Translations under genes and position numbers: made by a program | Notes under the pieces: model-generated | Seen by the model: only the letters and a program-made list of their open reading frames with translations | Told to the model about the DNA's origin: nothing | Database searches by the model: none | Assembly: GCA_949130485.1 (NCBI GenBank) | Contig: OX422185.1 | Coordinates: 17,425,011 to 17,489,010, forward strand | Source of the DNA: Agelas oroides | Taxonomy: Eukaryota > Porifera > Demospongiae > Agelasida > Agelasidae | Direction of reading: 5' to 3' | DNA length: 64,000 nucleotides | In this document: positions 45,109 through 56,365 of the stretch, piece after piece | Position numbering within the stretch: position 1 is the first letter of the stretch | How the letters are laid out: each line of letters starts with the position of its first letter

Positions 45109-46342
45109 CCTAGTTACACGCTATGTACACAATTCAAACCACTGACTGGCACTGCCCAGGGCTTGCTAGCACGCTTGTTAACTTTGACCCGACTTGACAA
45201 TGCTGATTATGAGCAATTTATACCATTGAGCTGTTTTGTCACTGCTCTGTTGACTTCAGAGATAGCCTGTGATTGTCGTTATAATATGCAATGATTTAAG
45301 ACTATAATAAGCCTGGAATGCATAAATAGAACTTACCATGAACAAAATTTGTTAAACCTCATCAGATGCAGAGGAGGTTGGACACACACATGCTCTGATA
45401 TAACTTGCGCAGTTACGTACATGTACTGCCCTAATTACATTCTCCATTGCATTCCAGCTTACAATTAGCTGCTGAAATGAACTAGCTCTACATCTATAAC
45501 CACTAGCCCCATGTCATTCCCAGCATGAATTGCACCCAGTATCTGCGCCGAGGGTTCAGCACTTCAGTGCTTTTCATTACTAATGAACCTGGCTTCATAT
45601 AGTAGGCTTATGTGGTATACATACAGCCATAATTTAATACCTGAGGGTGGTAGGCACTGGTGATCCAGTACTCGGTGTTCGTCTTCTCAAACAAAAATGT
45701 AGTAACCTGATTCACAAACTCCCTCCCTTGATCAGATAATATGATCCGAGGGCAACTAAGGCGGCACATCACCTACATTGTTGTTTATGATGGTCACTTT
45801 ATGATGGAAAGTAATTTTCTGCAACAGACTGTATAATATCTGTTAAGAATTGCTTGCAAACTTACAGAGTACAGGACATCTGCAACTGATGAGGCACTCT
45901 TGTCTTTTAGAGCCGAAGCTTCGGCCCACTTTGTGTAGTAGTCCGTAGGGGTCATAATATATTTATGACCCCTAGGAGTCTCATCTTGCATGCGCAGGAT
46001 AGGTCTTGTTGGCGACGTAGTTGTAAATATCACTAAATGCATACTTCCCTTCTATCGCATTTTCTTCGACATTCACGTCCACTCCAGTTTCCTTCGCCAT
46101 TCTGACAACTGTAGGTACTTGTTACCCTGTGCTTTTACTTTTATAACACCAATGGCGTACCTGATGTCACCTCAAATCAGTGGACGTCAAGCTGGAGCGG
46201 TCACGTTTTACAAACAGGTCCGTGTCTTCGGGGGAGCCCCAGACCGCTAGCGATTGAGGGCCTGGGGGGAGGCCCATATCACTAGTGATTTGGGGGCTGG
46301 GGGCCCCATATCGCAGGGGGCCCCATATCACGTTTACACCGG

Positions 46343-46675
46343 TATTTTGGTCACATTCCTTTTGTGTTCGTGACACGTGAAGTTCAAGGAGTGCTTACTA
46401 CATGCATGCCTATAAATCAGCATATCTGGTGAGGTGTGTTGTTTCTTTGATTTGCCGCTGGAGGGATTCCTTGGTTGCATGGTTGTGGTAGAAATGCCAG
46501 GAATGTAGCTAAATAGGAACAAAAGAGATACAGAAGCTTTTCAATGGACTAGTACTTCCAAGAAAACCTATTATGTTTGATAGCATTCCTTGGTCACACT
46601 GATGCAACTGAGACAACCTAAAAATGTGGTTGATCATATGAAGTAACCCAAGTGCTTTTGCAGTGTGGCTGTAAT
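46343..46675. repeat. CACTGTAAAAA MITE remnant
   Basis: GAAGTTCAAGGAGTGCTTAC and GCAACTGAGACAACCTAAAA ... GTAACCCAAGTGCTTTTGCA match the MITE family. The left terminus has been replaced by the Ginger-like element end. Confidence 0.55.
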
Positions 46676-46708
46676 AGTACACAATACATTACTGCATGGG
46701 GTACATGT

Positions 46709-46773
46709 CTTCCCATTTGGTCTACTCCCATTTGGTCTACTCCCAATTGGTCTACTCCCATTTCATCTACTTT
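46709..46773. repeat. 15-bp tandem repeat, four to five units
   Basis: Units of CCCATTTGGTCTACT with minor changes. Confidence 0.85.
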
Positions 46774-46921
46774 GGTCTCGGGCATGTTCAGTGAACAAAT
46801 AACTATGACATATACTCCCACTCAAAACATCACTCACTCTCACTCAAAACATGTCAGTAGAGACCAATCTGGTACGGGCATGTTCAGTAAATAAAGTTTA
46901 ACAGTACACCCTAGCCTTTTG

Positions 46922-47043
46922 TAGCCTCATTCCCAGGCCTCCCCCGTTTTTACCTTCCATTTGCATTCATAATAATACACGGAATCGGAAGATCGGCGAA
47001 AAATTAAAACGGGGAAGGCCTGGGAGGCCTGGGAACGAGGCTA
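46922..47043. mobile_element. 122-bp TAGCCTC fold-back element
   Basis: Left TAGCCTCATTCCCAGGCC, right GGCCTGGGAACGAGGCTA. AGCCTTTTG and AACCTTTTG flank it (8 of 9). Confidence 0.8.
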
Positions 47044-47104
47044 AACCTTTTGATCTGGCCATTACTTGTGAAGGCCAACAAACTCAACACTGGATGAGAG
47101 GAAG

Positions 47105-47770
47105 GCTACCAACTGAGCTTGGAAAATAACTTGCCAATGTTTCCACTGAATGCTCCAGTCATCATCAGGGCGAAAGTGAAGAAGTGTGAACAAACACTGC
47201 TATTTATAGCCATGCATTACTAAGGATATACATCATTGGAGGCCAAAGGTAGGTGAGGATTGCTCCTCCCTCCCTGCCTCCTCATCACAGCAGTCCAGCA
47301 ACCAGGGACTTCCAGTCCTTCATCTTGGTTAAAGTACTCCTCTGAGGGTGTCATCTGGATGTGCAGGGCCTTCTTCACCAACAGCTCCTGTCCTCTGCCA
47401 TGGTCCAGACCCAGGCTGCATCCTTAGGAAGGGGTCAGTTGAAGAACTCCTTTGCCATCTCGATGGGTTCAGGCCGACCATCTATCAAGTTCACTGTGGA
47501 GCAGGAAGAAGATGAGACGCTCCTTTCCTCGACACACTATATTCAGAGAGAATAACAGCCTGGATGTCTCTGTCTACAGGAAGCCCACGCACACAAACTG
47601 GTATATCCACTTTGAGTCCCATCATTGGACCCACGTACGTGAAGAGAAGTGTGGTGAGATGTATCTACAACAGGGCCAGAGGGATCATCAGCATGCAGGG
47701 CAACCTTTACTACATGGCACAGTACCATGTAGTAAAGGAAAGAACTGCACGGATTAGTTTCAACCATTGA
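47105..47770. pseudogene. Second Penelope-like fragment with hammerhead-like core
   Basis: Plus-strand frames around 47450-47757 carry IKFTVEQEEDETL, SLDVSVYRKPTHTN and (frame-shifted) VVRCIYNRARGI, the thumb and following region of Penelope-like reverse transcriptase, broken by frameshifts. On the minus strand at 47139-47168 lies CTGATGA, a GACTG...CAGTG stem and GAAAC, the core of a hammerhead ribozyme as known in Penelope-like elements. The opposite orientation of core and RT suggests an inverted partial copy. Confidence 0.75.
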
Positions 47771-48639
47771 GTATAATTATGCCACATGTCAGGAAGAATC
47801 AGGTGCCCTGCATGATAAAGAGCAGGGTAGGTAAGTTGTCATGGTTATGGGATGGGAGGGTCCAAACAGAGGCAGTATTAATCAAGCCAAAGGAGTGTTG
47901 CTCAGAATTCTATTGCCTTGGCCCACATTTTCTTTTACAGATACAGGCAGGTACAGCAGTTGCTGAATGGTTTAAAATAGCAATGTACAGCTGTTCCAAG
48001 GGACTACCATAATAATTTATGCATGCAGAACAACGTAAGAAGATATGTCTGTAGACATTCAGATAATGCAGTCTTATATAGTGTTGGTACAATTGGTGAA
48101 TAACAACCAGGAAGCACATGGGGTTGGATTTCCACAATTATAGTTAGCAGCAAAACTTTCTGTATGCATCATTACAACTCGGCAGGCTGAATTTCAAATC
48201 TCAAATTAAGGTCACTACAACTCATGCTGAGTCTTACAAGAAGTTAAAACAGTAAATGGGGGTGTCTCAAGTAAAATTCAAACTTTGTCACATGACTCAA
48301 GTTGTATTAAAATTGAGGTTTACAGTAATGGAAAGACTCACAGGTTATTAAAGTTGCTTTTCTTCATCTACAAATGTGCAGGTATATTACTAACTAGTAT
48401 ATATATTACCAGTGAGTGTTAGTCACACCCACCTTAATTGGCTCGTGATTAATATTTGAATTTTACTTCAACCACACACAAATTTACATTTAACATGCAC
48501 ACAATGCACACCACCAACTCTCAGTCAACACTCCTACAAGAAAACAATTATGTACGTGTGTAACCTTTACCACACAAACCAAGACACTAAACGACAATGC
48601 AAACACAAAAACCAATGCTGTGATAAAGATGAACTCAGC
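47771..48639. other. No clear gene
   Basis: A possible acceptor (TTTTCTTTTACAG at about 47929-47941) is followed by a short open end (IQAGTAVAEWFK...), with no partner exon found. Otherwise AT-rich unique sequence. Confidence 0.4.
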
Positions 48640-48914
48640 TCAAACAATGGGGTTCAACAGTGGGATTGTTTGTAGGTGAGTAAAAAGTTCATGTGTTAGA
48701 ATCCCTTTCTCTTTCAGTTTCAGGAGCATGGACTGAGCTGGGCAGTCCTCACTCATAATGTGCTCTATCTCAGCAGTAGTGAAGGACAGTAGGGAGGGCA
48801 ATTGAGGCCCACTTGTCACTGATGGCATCAGCCAGCTGCTGGAGTGTGTCTCATCAATCTCACAGCTAGCAAGATTGGGATCAAGGAGCTTTCTCTCAAG
48901 GTCAACATCTGCAG
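48640..48914 (-). CDS. Possible 3'-terminal exon of an unrecognised gene
   Basis: On the minus strand a strong acceptor (TTTACTCCTGCAG) precedes an open frame of about 91 codons ending in TGA at 48640. It reads VDLERKLLDPNLASCE..., then LLSFTTAEIEHIMSEDCPAQ and LLKLKEKGILTHELFTHLQT. The end could form helices of the kind seen in death-fold or similar small helical domains, but I do not recognise it. Upstream exons were not identified among the repeats to the right. Confidence 0.4.
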
Positions 48915-49079
48915 GAGTAAATGTGCATGCAAATATCAATGAATTGGCCTAAGAACAGGTAGATAGCCTCATAGTAGCAATTATGTGTAACTCAGTGAAT
49001 TGTCAAGCAATGACGTTCTCCTCTATCTTGCATAGAGCATCCACCAGGGTACACCAGGAGGGTTTCAGAGTTAGCTGTC

Positions 49080-49398
49080 TGGTATTTTTTCTCACGTGAG
49101 CACCGCCAAAGGTAGAAAGGGGGTAGAAAGACCTTAAATAAAGCTGCCTTAATTGCGCGTGGACTCAGAATAGGGAAAAGAGCGAAGGTAGCGAGCAACT
49201 TACTACATGTATCTAGCTATCAGTGGGCGAATATCATACACACCGAGTGTTAAAAGCAAATTTGGTTGAATAACGCACAAAACATTGCCTTTAAAACATC
49301 TGGTCCTATTTCAATTACGTCATGGTCACGTGAGAAAAGATACCAGGCTCTCCATGCGTGTACATTTCACGTTCCGGGGAGCCTGGGAACGAGGCTAA
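49080..49398. mobile_element. Worn relative of the 375-bp TAGCCTC element at 52938
   Basis: Shares AAAAGAGCGAAGGTAGCG, ACATGTATCTAGCTATC, the TACCAGGCTCTCC block and the right end GGGGAGCCTGGGAACGAGGCTA. The left end is not clear. Confidence 0.55.
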
Positions 49399-49429
49399 AA
49401 ATGCGTTTCAGGAGTTGCAGAAAATTCAA

Positions 49430-49535
49430 GTTTTCATTTTAGGCCCAACTATTGAGCCTTCCAAAAATTTGTTGCTTACAACAACATTGGCAATAAGGAA
49501 AATTTGCCACAGGCTCTTAGGATACACATCGTGCA
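49430..49535. repeat. GGCTCAA-TATTGAGCC hairpin family, copy
   Basis: AGGCCCAACTATTGAGCCTT then CCAAAAATTTGTTGCTTACA. Further copies are listed at 51103, 52374, 54410, 57878, 58478, 60085 and 62378. Confidence 0.65.
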
Positions 49536-49539
49536 AATG

Positions 49540-50460
49540 ACCTCGCTCCACGAATATCCTCGTTTCCCAAACCAAGTACATGTATAAGGTAAGTCAGGGT
49601 AATTCTGAATACTGGGTAATTCTGAAAGTTTCACCACTACTTCAGCTTTATAAACAACTGCACTTCAATATTGCACACAGGTAGGTCTAGTAGGTAGCTT
49701 TTACCACAGCCATTCTTGTCTGTGCAGATCAAGTACAGTGTACTGCTACAAAACGTCCGGATAGTCAAAAATTTGCCTAGACCACATACCTCAATATTTT
49801 AGTAACATGCAGCATTCTGATACCAAAACAACTCAGCAATGTTGACCATAGAGCAATGAACCTACGATAACAATTTGGCAAAAAACAACTGACTTGAGTG
49901 ATCTGCAGTGTACTATTCAGAATTACCCAAATCATGTAATTTCCCCATTAGGTGATAATTTGTATTTCCATGGACAAGTGTCGAAATGCAAAGCGATCAA
50001 AAAAATGCTGCTCAATGTCTGAAGGTTAAAGAAGTCTCCTGTGTAATATATCTGCTAACAGGGTTTGCAAACGCACGGCTTTTTTGTAAGTTTATTCAGA
50101 ATTACCTTATTTTACCTTACTTTTCTACGTTCCCAATCCATGTATCCTGGGAACCAGACCAGTCTTATCATGTAGAAATGGCTCCTATTGTAGGGTTGGT
50201 AAGAGCAAGAGCGTGTTTGTCTTATGGTGCAGTGAGTGTTCATGAGCGCCTACTGTTGTTTACAGCAAATAACATCAAACCTCTGAATGTCATCACCGGC
50301 CTTGGTCATGGCCACTAGGACTGCTAGGAGGACTATGATCACGACTGGTATTTAAAGGTTGCAAAGTTCAGCCAGGGTTCCAGTTCTGTCCAGCTCTGAG
50401 AGAGTGAGAATCAGTTGGAATTCGGCTGAGGCCTATAGGCAATGTTGCTTATGTAGCTTG
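49540..50460. other. No gene seen
   Basis: AT-rich. GTAATTCTGAATACTGGGTA at 49597 and CAGAATTAC at 49917 and 50097 form scattered inverted words. No supported exon. Confidence 0.35.
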
Positions 50461-50467
50461 TCTTCTA

Positions 50468-50600
50468 CTCCTCTGCCAGGGGTCCAAGTGGTTTAATGGT
50501 AAGAGCGTCTGACTAGTGTTTAGAAGGTCTTGGGTTCAAATCCCAGCTGGATCCTGGATTTTTGTGGATTTATTTCTCGCTCTCTCGGGGAAACATCAGT
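50468..50600 (+). repeat. tRNA-derived SINE
   Basis: GGGGTCCAAGTGGTTTAATG (A-box part), TAAGAGCGTCTGACTAG, GGGTTCAAATCCC (B box), CAGCTGGATCC, then a TTTATTTCTCGCTCTCTC tail. The same arrangement is at 58258-58370 on the other strand. Confidence 0.8.
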
Positions 50601-51102
50601 ACACTTTGTCCCAACTGTACACAAACAACACTTAACCACCTCCATCAGTGGTCTCACAAGCAAGACCCTTTCTGTTCCCTTTCAATCACTTTCAGTATCG
50701 GCATGGCTCACCTAATACAGCTTAGCCTGCCATCCAGTGCACAAAAGTGATAAAATTTTGCTGGTTTGCCCTGTACCCAGGCTTTTAGGGATCGAGGTTT
50801 GAGGCTAAGAGAGCCCCAGAACAAACAGAGCTTACATAAAATTCTAGCCTTGTTTCCAGCGCCCCATTAAACTTTCTATTGCACTGTAAATGTGACCGTC
50901 ATGGGTAAAAATCAAACCTTCGTGTTTCAATCACCAGTACCATATTTGAAGTACTGCAGTGCAAGAAGGAGGGCGCTTACACATGCTGTGTAGACGTGCG
51001 TGTGCATGACTTGCAGCGTGTATGAGCCCCACCCTTAATGCAATTGCAACAAAATAATGTGTCTACCCATGACCGCCAAAGTTGAGTCTTTTGCAATGTG
51101 CA

Positions 51103-51275
51103 TATTAGGCTCAACTATTGAGCTTTCCAAAAATTTGTTGCTTACAGCAACATGGAGGATGAAAGATGTTGCCCTAAAATCTGCCACAGCTTCTCTTAGC
51201 AACTCCAGGAACCTAACACTTGTGGGTGTCAGCAATGAATATTTGGGGCGAGCGCAGCGAGCCCCACACTTGTGC
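51103..51275. repeat. GGCTCAA hairpin family, copy with GGGGCGAGC tail
   Basis: AGGCTCAACTATTGAGCTTT at the left, GAACCTAACACTTGTGGGTG in the middle, and GGGGCGAGCGCAGCGAGCCCC (a hairpin) at 51245-51265. Confidence 0.65.
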
Positions 51276-51299
51276 TGAAAATGGAAAATTGTCTATATG

Positions 51300-52050
51300 T
51301 TTATACGGTACGTGTGTATTCCATACATGCATTCTGCCCTATTTGTGCGCGATGCAATATTTTACAGCATGCACGTTGGTTCCTGAAGCCACTCTTTCTC
51401 AAGAGACAAGACAAGTAGGTCACAAAGGCTGAACAGTGGGAGTCAACGCAACATGGTCTTGAAAACGGTGACGAAAGCGATTCACGACTAGCGAGACGGG
51501 GACTGATTATTAACAGCATGCTTCGTGACTGTTCTGCCCACGGGGGGTGCTCAGTGTACAAGGCGATTAGCTTGTGAGAACCCGAACCAGAGAGGCCTGC
51601 GTGACTCGATCAAATATCCCTCGCTGAGTAATAGCTAGAGAAGAACTTCTGAAACTCCAAACCACAACTCCAGTATTATATTGTGCTCAGGAAAAGGGCT
51701 GACCATATCTACTTCAAAAAATAGCCGACTCCATACTCCATAGCTGAGAGAATCCTGATTGCACAGCTGTATGTGTTCAGCAAATATCCACTATAGACAT
51801 GCAGTTGAGGTGACAGTGTCGAAATGTGAAAACGTTACAGTCACAGGAAACCAACGGAATATACTTGTTTGTACTAAGGTGTTGAACCCTCATCCTTGAC
51901 TTGTAACTGTTCAGGCCGCCTCCAATTGCTTGGAGACGTTGCCTACAGCTGTAGCTACCCTTCCACAGTAATGACACAGAGTGTGTACAATGAACCCAAG
52001 CACATAGCTACCCAAGCTATATTGCTCCATGAACACCGACATACATTTGA
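51300..52050. other. No gene seen
   Basis: Unique-looking sequence. Short open frames lack splice sites or recognisable domains. Confidence 0.35.
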
Positions 52051-52373
52051 TACCCTAGCCTCATCCCCAGGCATTTTCTGCCTCTAGTGTTACAGGCTAC
52101 ACTTGGAGGTGGGGAAGACCTGGTAATGAGCCGATTGTTATGTGAGACTTGGTGTATGCAAGTGGCAAAATGTAGTGCTATGAAACACTAATGCACCATG
52201 CAACTCCCTCACGCTCGCCCCACAATGCACTGCATTCCCCTAGTGATATGAGCTATGAATATTGTTTTTCAAATTCATTGCCTGCTGTGGATTGCCAAGT
52301 AATCTCACTCAACTCCAGAGCTTGGTGTGAGCTGCCTAAAGGCATAAATGACAAGTCAGACTGCTAGTCTCAT

Positions 52374-52560
52374 GGTTTGAGTGTAATGGCTCAAACAGTA
52401 TTCATGGCTTAGTTCATTAATTCATAGCTCAGTCTATTATTCATATATAGATGACATCACTAAAACCCACAAGTGTTAGGTTTGTGAAGTCCCCTATAAA
52501 GAAGATTGTAGGGAGCAAACTCTGAGATGCGTTTGGAAGTGCCAGTAATTGAGCCTAATT
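52374..52560. repeat. GGCTCAA hairpin family, copy
   Basis: ATTCATGGCTTAGTTCATTA, ACCCACAAGTGTTAGGTTTG, then AATTGAGCCTAA at the right end; similar in layout to 62378-62573. Confidence 0.6.
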
Positions 52561-52812
52561 TCAACAGGTTTACACACACAAGCAGACTGAAGTATTATAA
52601 TACAACATATGTATTACAAATACTCGTCAGAATGTACTTGTGAGGATACATGATTGAATACATGGGCCTTGGTTACACACTCACATGACTTCATCCAACA
52701 GTCAGTGAGGGTGGACATGCCGTCAATATCCAACCTCATTCAGTGCCAAGTTCTTATTCCTGGCTTCCACATAATATACTTGAGCAAAAACACATGCTGT
52801 CAGGAGTCAAGC

Positions 52813-52887
52813 TAGCCTCGTTCCCAGGCTCTCCAGAACGCGAATTGTACACGCGTTCCGGAGCGGAGGAGCCTGGGAACGAGGCTA
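52813..52887. mobile_element. 75-bp TAGCCTCG element with perfect 9-bp duplication
   Basis: TAGCCTCGTTCCCAGGCTCT ... GGAGCCTGGGAACGAGGCTA. GAGTCAAGC at 52804-52812 and 52888-52896. Confidence 0.88.
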
Positions 52888-53739
52888 GAGTCAAGCATGA
52901 AGTGAGTACAGTTTATGAGAAATATTCATGTGAATCCTAGCCTCGTTCCCAGGCTCTCCAGAACGCGAATTGTACACGCGTGGAGAGCCTGGTATCTTTT
53001 CTACGTAGGCATGACGTAATCGAAATAGGACTAAACCAGAAAGGCAACGTTTTGCACGTTGTTCAACCAACTATGCGTTCAACGCTCAGTGTGTATAATA
53101 TTCAACCCCCGATAACTAGATACATGTAGTAAGTTGGCCGCTACCTTCGCTCTTTTTCCTCTTCTGAGTCTCGGGTACGCCCACGCGCAATTAAGATTGT
53201 TCTACATCCGTTCTATCTTTGAGGGTTCTCACGTGAGAATAAATACCAGGCTCTCTCCGCGTGTACAACTTCAATTTCGCGTTCCGGAGCGGAGGAGCCT
53301 GGGAACGAGGCTAGAGTCAAGCATGAAGTGAGTACAGTTTATGAGAAATATTCATGTGAATCCTAGCCTCGTCCCCAGGCTCTCCAGAACGCGAATTGTA
53401 CACGCGTGGAGAGCCTGGTATCTTTTCTACGTAGGCATGACGTAATCGAAATAGGACTAAACTAGGAAGGCAACGTTTTGCATGTTGTTCAACCAACTAT
53501 GCGTTCAACGCTCAGTGTGTATAATATTCAACCCCCGATAACTAGATACATGTAGTAAATTGGCCGCTACCTTCGCTCTTTTTCCTCTTCTGAGTCTCGG
53601 GTACGCCCATGCACAATTAAGATCATTCTACATCCGTTCTATCTTTGAGGGTTCTCACGTGAGAATAAATACCAGGCTCTCTCCGCGTGTACAACTTCAA
53701 TTTCGCGTTCCGGAGCGGAGGAGCCTGGGAATGAGGCTA
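52888..53739. repeat. 426-bp tandem duplication of a TAGCCTC element plus flank
   Basis: 52888-53313 and 53314-53739 are near-identical. Each holds 50 bp of flank (GAGTCAAGCATGAAGTGAGT...) and a 375-bp element that begins TAGCCTCGTYCCCAGGCTCT and ends GCCTGGGAAYGAGGCTA. A third copy of the flank follows at 53740. The shared small frame (MAATFALFPLLSL...) is not conserved as a gene elsewhere. Confidence 0.9.
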
Positions 53740-53892
53740 GAGTCAAGCATGAAGTGAGTACAGTTTATGAGAAATATTCATGTGAATCCTAGCCTCGTTC
53801 CGAGGCCCCGCCCAGCTTTCCGTCACTTGCAGTATGGAAAAGCAGGAGAGGGCTAAGATTCAACAGCATGCTATGCCAGCGTAAGTGCAGTC

Positions 53893-53965
53893 GAATGTGC
53901 TGATTGCAATTTGAGCGAGTGCATGGGATCAAGTAGCAGGGAAGCTGGGAAAGCAGCAATAATAT
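53893..53965. repeat. Single-copy relative of the right-edge satellite
   Basis: GATTGCAATTTGAGCGAGTG, GCATGGGATCAAGTAGC and GCAGCAATAATATTA match the sequence that leads into the satellite at 62585-62640. Confidence 0.65.
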
Positions 53966-54409
53966 TAAAATGACCAGAAACTAAGCTTCAAGTGCTGAAG
54001 TAGCTTTGTGGGCCAGCTAAATATTTCCCGGTTATTCCAGGAAATAATGAAAAATATGACTGTCATGTGAGACTAAATCTGAAGATGATGCGTTCTTCTC
54101 TGCATTGTGAAACAGGTAAGAAAGTGATGTGTGAGCAAGAATGAAAAACCTTGCAAAAGATATTGTTTAGAAGTATTAATTTTTGGCACTGCACCCAACA
54201 GATTTTGGGAGGGGCCAGTATTGTTTTGTATTGACATACCATGTAGTTACTGGGGTGAGGCTAGAGGGTTTTTTTATTATAATTTAAATTGTCATTAGGC
54301 TCAACAATTATTTTTAAGCACCAGCTAACCTCCAGTAGGCAGTGCAACCTGTTACAGCTAGTTTTTACTCTGTGAGGCTTGGTGAGGGCCTGGGAATGAT
54401 TTCACATAT

Positions 54410-54615
54410 TTCATAGGGCTCAGTTATTGAGCCTTCCAAAAATTTTCTGTAAGAATCAGAGCTCAGAGAGAAGGAGTGCATGTAGTGGAAGCCTGCTCTA
54501 AGTTCTTAGTTTATAAAGAACTCCACGAACCTAACAGTTGTGGGTTTTGGAGGATGTCAGCTATGAATACTAAACTGAGCTGTGAATATACTGATCTGAG
54601 CCATGAATACAAGCC
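54410..54615. repeat. GGCTCAA hairpin family, copy
   Basis: GGGCTCAGTTATTGAGCCTT then CCAAAAATTTT; later CCACGAACCTAACAGTTGTG and AGCTATGAATACT. Confidence 0.6.
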
Positions 54616-54914
54616 ATTCCCTTATTTGACTGAAGTATAACAGAAAGCCAGACTTTCAAGGCTTGGTGTTAATTGCTGTACACAATAGTGTGCCAAGAGA
54701 GTGGGAAATAATAAACTAGCTGGAATTTGAACCAAAGACCTTCTAAAATACCCCACCACCAAGCTTTTCATTGCTTCAGGGGCGTAGCTAGGATTGTGAG
54801 AATGAGAAGGAAATAATGTCCACTTGCGAAGTGTAATTTTATACTTTCTTTCTGCACTATTTTATGACTCAGGTGCATCAACTCTGCTTTGTACCTTTAC
54901 AGTTACTGGTGATG

Positions 54915-55490
54915 TTTCTCATCTTTTCATATAGTCATCGGATCAAATGATGTAAACTTGCCAATGACACACATCTTTCCTTCAGCTCATCTTTTCATAG
55001 CCATCGGATCAAATGATGTAACTTGCCAATGACACACATCTTTCCTTCAGCTCATCTTTCATAGCCATCGGCTCAAATGATGTAACTTGCCAATGACACA
55101 CATCTTTCCTTCAGCTCATCTTTTCATAGCCATCGGATCAAATGATGTAACTTGCCAATGACACACATCTTTCCTTCAGCTCATCTTTTCATAGCCATCG
55201 GCTCAAATGATGTAACTTGCCAATGACACACACACATCTTTCCTTCAGCTCATCTTTTCATAGCCATCGGCTCAAATGATGTAACTTGCCAATGACACAC
55301 ACACATCTTTCCTTCAGCTCATCTTTTCATAGCCATCGGATCAAATGATGTAACTTGCCAATAACACACATCTTTCCTTCAGCTCTTCTTTTCATAGCCA
55401 TCGGCTCAAATGATGTAACTTGCCAATGACACACACCTTTCCTTCAGCTCATCTTTTCGGATCAAAATATGTAACTTGCCAACGACACAC
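54915..55490. repeat. 64-bp tandem repeat, about nine copies
   Basis: Unit: CATAGCCATCGGATCAAATG, ATGTAACTTGCCAATGACAC, ACATCTTTCCTTCAGCTCAT. Two adjacent copies share an added CACA, again showing stepwise growth. Confidence 0.95.
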
Positions 55491-55689
55491 AGTTATTAGA
55501 CCTAGCGCACATTATTCCACGGCAGAAATGAGGAAGGTGTTTCTTATGCCTCAATGCTAGCCACACCCATGCACTACTGTTGCCTGCAGCAATTAACACC
55601 AAGCCTTGGAGGTGAGGCTTTCTATATTAACATGTTATACTTGCTTTCAGCATGTTACAAATGCTGGGCAGGAACTAGAGATGGGAAAT

Positions 55690-55965
55690 ATGGTACCACA
55701 ACTATTGATTGACTGATACTGATACCAATACTGACACTGATACCAATACTGATACAGAATTGATACTTGGTTAATGATTTTAGGCCAGAATAGGCAATAT
55801 GGTACTACAACTATTGATCCACTGATACTGATACCAATACTGATACTGATACCAATACTGATACCAATACTGATACAGAATTGATACTTGGTTAATGATT
55901 TTATGCCAGAATAGGCAATATGGTACTACAACTATTGATCCACTGATACCAGTAGGTAGTGATCT
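55690..55965. repeat. Nested tandem repeat of about 120 bp with ACTGATACCAAT core
   Basis: TTGATACTTGGTTAATGATT, GCCAGAATAGGCAATATGGT and ACAACTATTGAT recur two to three times; within them ACTGATACCAATACTGAT is itself a short tandem. Confidence 0.85.
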
Positions 55966-56221
55966 GACATTCCTCATAATTTACACCACAGGTGTTAGTG
56001 TCAATATTATAGTGTACTAGGCTGTTTTCTGTTAATAATTTTCTTTGTGCTAATTCCCCTTGTGTTAATGCTTTGCTTTTGTACTTATTGCTAGCACGAG
56101 GCAACTAATCGTGCAGTGTAGTCAGTTCGAGTTTGTATGTATGTATATATGTATGTATGTATATCCGTCACACTTTAATTGCGTGGGCGCAGTTTCTGTG
56201 GTCTCGTCCCCAGACTACTAA

Positions 56222-56365
56222 CCACATGGTACTGGTCCGACCAGGAGGCGATCGAAAGATCAAGCGCGTGCGAGAGCCGAAATGGAGCAGGGGCCACATG
56301 GTACTGGTCCGACCAGGAGGCGATCGACATGTGAAAAAGATTGTGCGAGAGCCGAAATGGAGCAG
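56222..56365. repeat. 72-bp direct duplication
   Basis: CCACATGGTACTGGTCCGAC ... GAGCCGAAATGGAGCAGG occurs twice (from 56222 and 56294). Frames are open across it on both strands, and the plus frame MEQGPHGTGP... is highly charged, but nothing identifies it as a protein. Confidence 0.75.

Larger units (their letters stand above)
44222..45560. mobile_element. Possible AACCCTCGGCGC-ended element in the Ginger intron
   Basis: AACCCTCGGCGCGCATGCGC at 44222 and GCGCCGAGGGTT at 45546 are inverted ends about 1.3 kb apart. The block GTTACAGTACTTCGTTTGTC is repeated at 44253 and 44659, and TGGCACTGCCCAGGGCTTGC at 44719 and 45147. The interior is noncoding. Confidence 0.4.
42614..46100 (-). pseudogene. 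Ginger-like transposase: integrase, GPY/F, Ulp1 protease, PHD-like
   Basis: Minus-strand exons: 46100-45984 (MAKETGVDVNVEENA, then AFSDIYNYVANKTYP), 45985-45866 (KYIMTPTDYYTKWAEA), 45772-45641 (SDQGREF), 44178-43822 (NGLTERFNQTL), 43725-43541 (KLTDRWLGPYAISRN, the GPY/F motif; length uncertain by one base), 43455-42614. All junctions are in phase 0. The second catalytic Asp and the Glu are exactly 35 residues apart across an intron, as in DD35E integrases. The last exon has a basic stretch (PPKKRRKL), then NHWVASS, VYDSKY and QQQFGSSDCGLFA, giving the His, Asp, Gln and Cys of Ulp1/C48 peptidases. It ends with a PHD-like CTCLM...WFHLKC...WYCRKC lacking one usual cysteine. Damage: the H2C2 zinc region and first catalytic Asp are missing at about 45984, where the frame hits TGA, and there is a one-base frameshift at about 43040. 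Confidence 0.85.
42306..46338 (-). mobile_element. Ginger-like DNA transposon, 4.0 kb, inactive
   Basis: Ends TGTCCGCGTGATATGGGC and CCCATATCACGTTTACA form TGT...ACA terminal inverted repeats. Flanks TCGG and CCGG may be a worn 4-bp duplication. Inside each end are palindromic GGGGCCCCATATCACTAGTG repeats (42310-42450, 46230-46330). The coding part (42614-46100) has a retroviral-type integrase, GPY/F, Ulp1-like protease and PHD-like segments, the combination known for Ginger1 elements. Other TIR elements sit in its large intron (44757-44814, 45010-45108). No intact transposase remains. Confidence 0.85.

Noticed and set aside
42614..46100. Gypsy LTR retrotransposon as source of the integrase
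   Set aside because: No reverse transcriptase, RNase H or LTRs; protease is Ulp1-type and the gene has introns, all favouring Ginger.
49986..50318. 110-codon open frame on the plus strand
   Set aside because: No recognisable motif, no splice partners and biased only by chance; not called.
54777..54800. CAGGGGCGTAGCTAGGATT as an hAT-like end
   Set aside because: The matching inverted right end was not found within the following kilobases.
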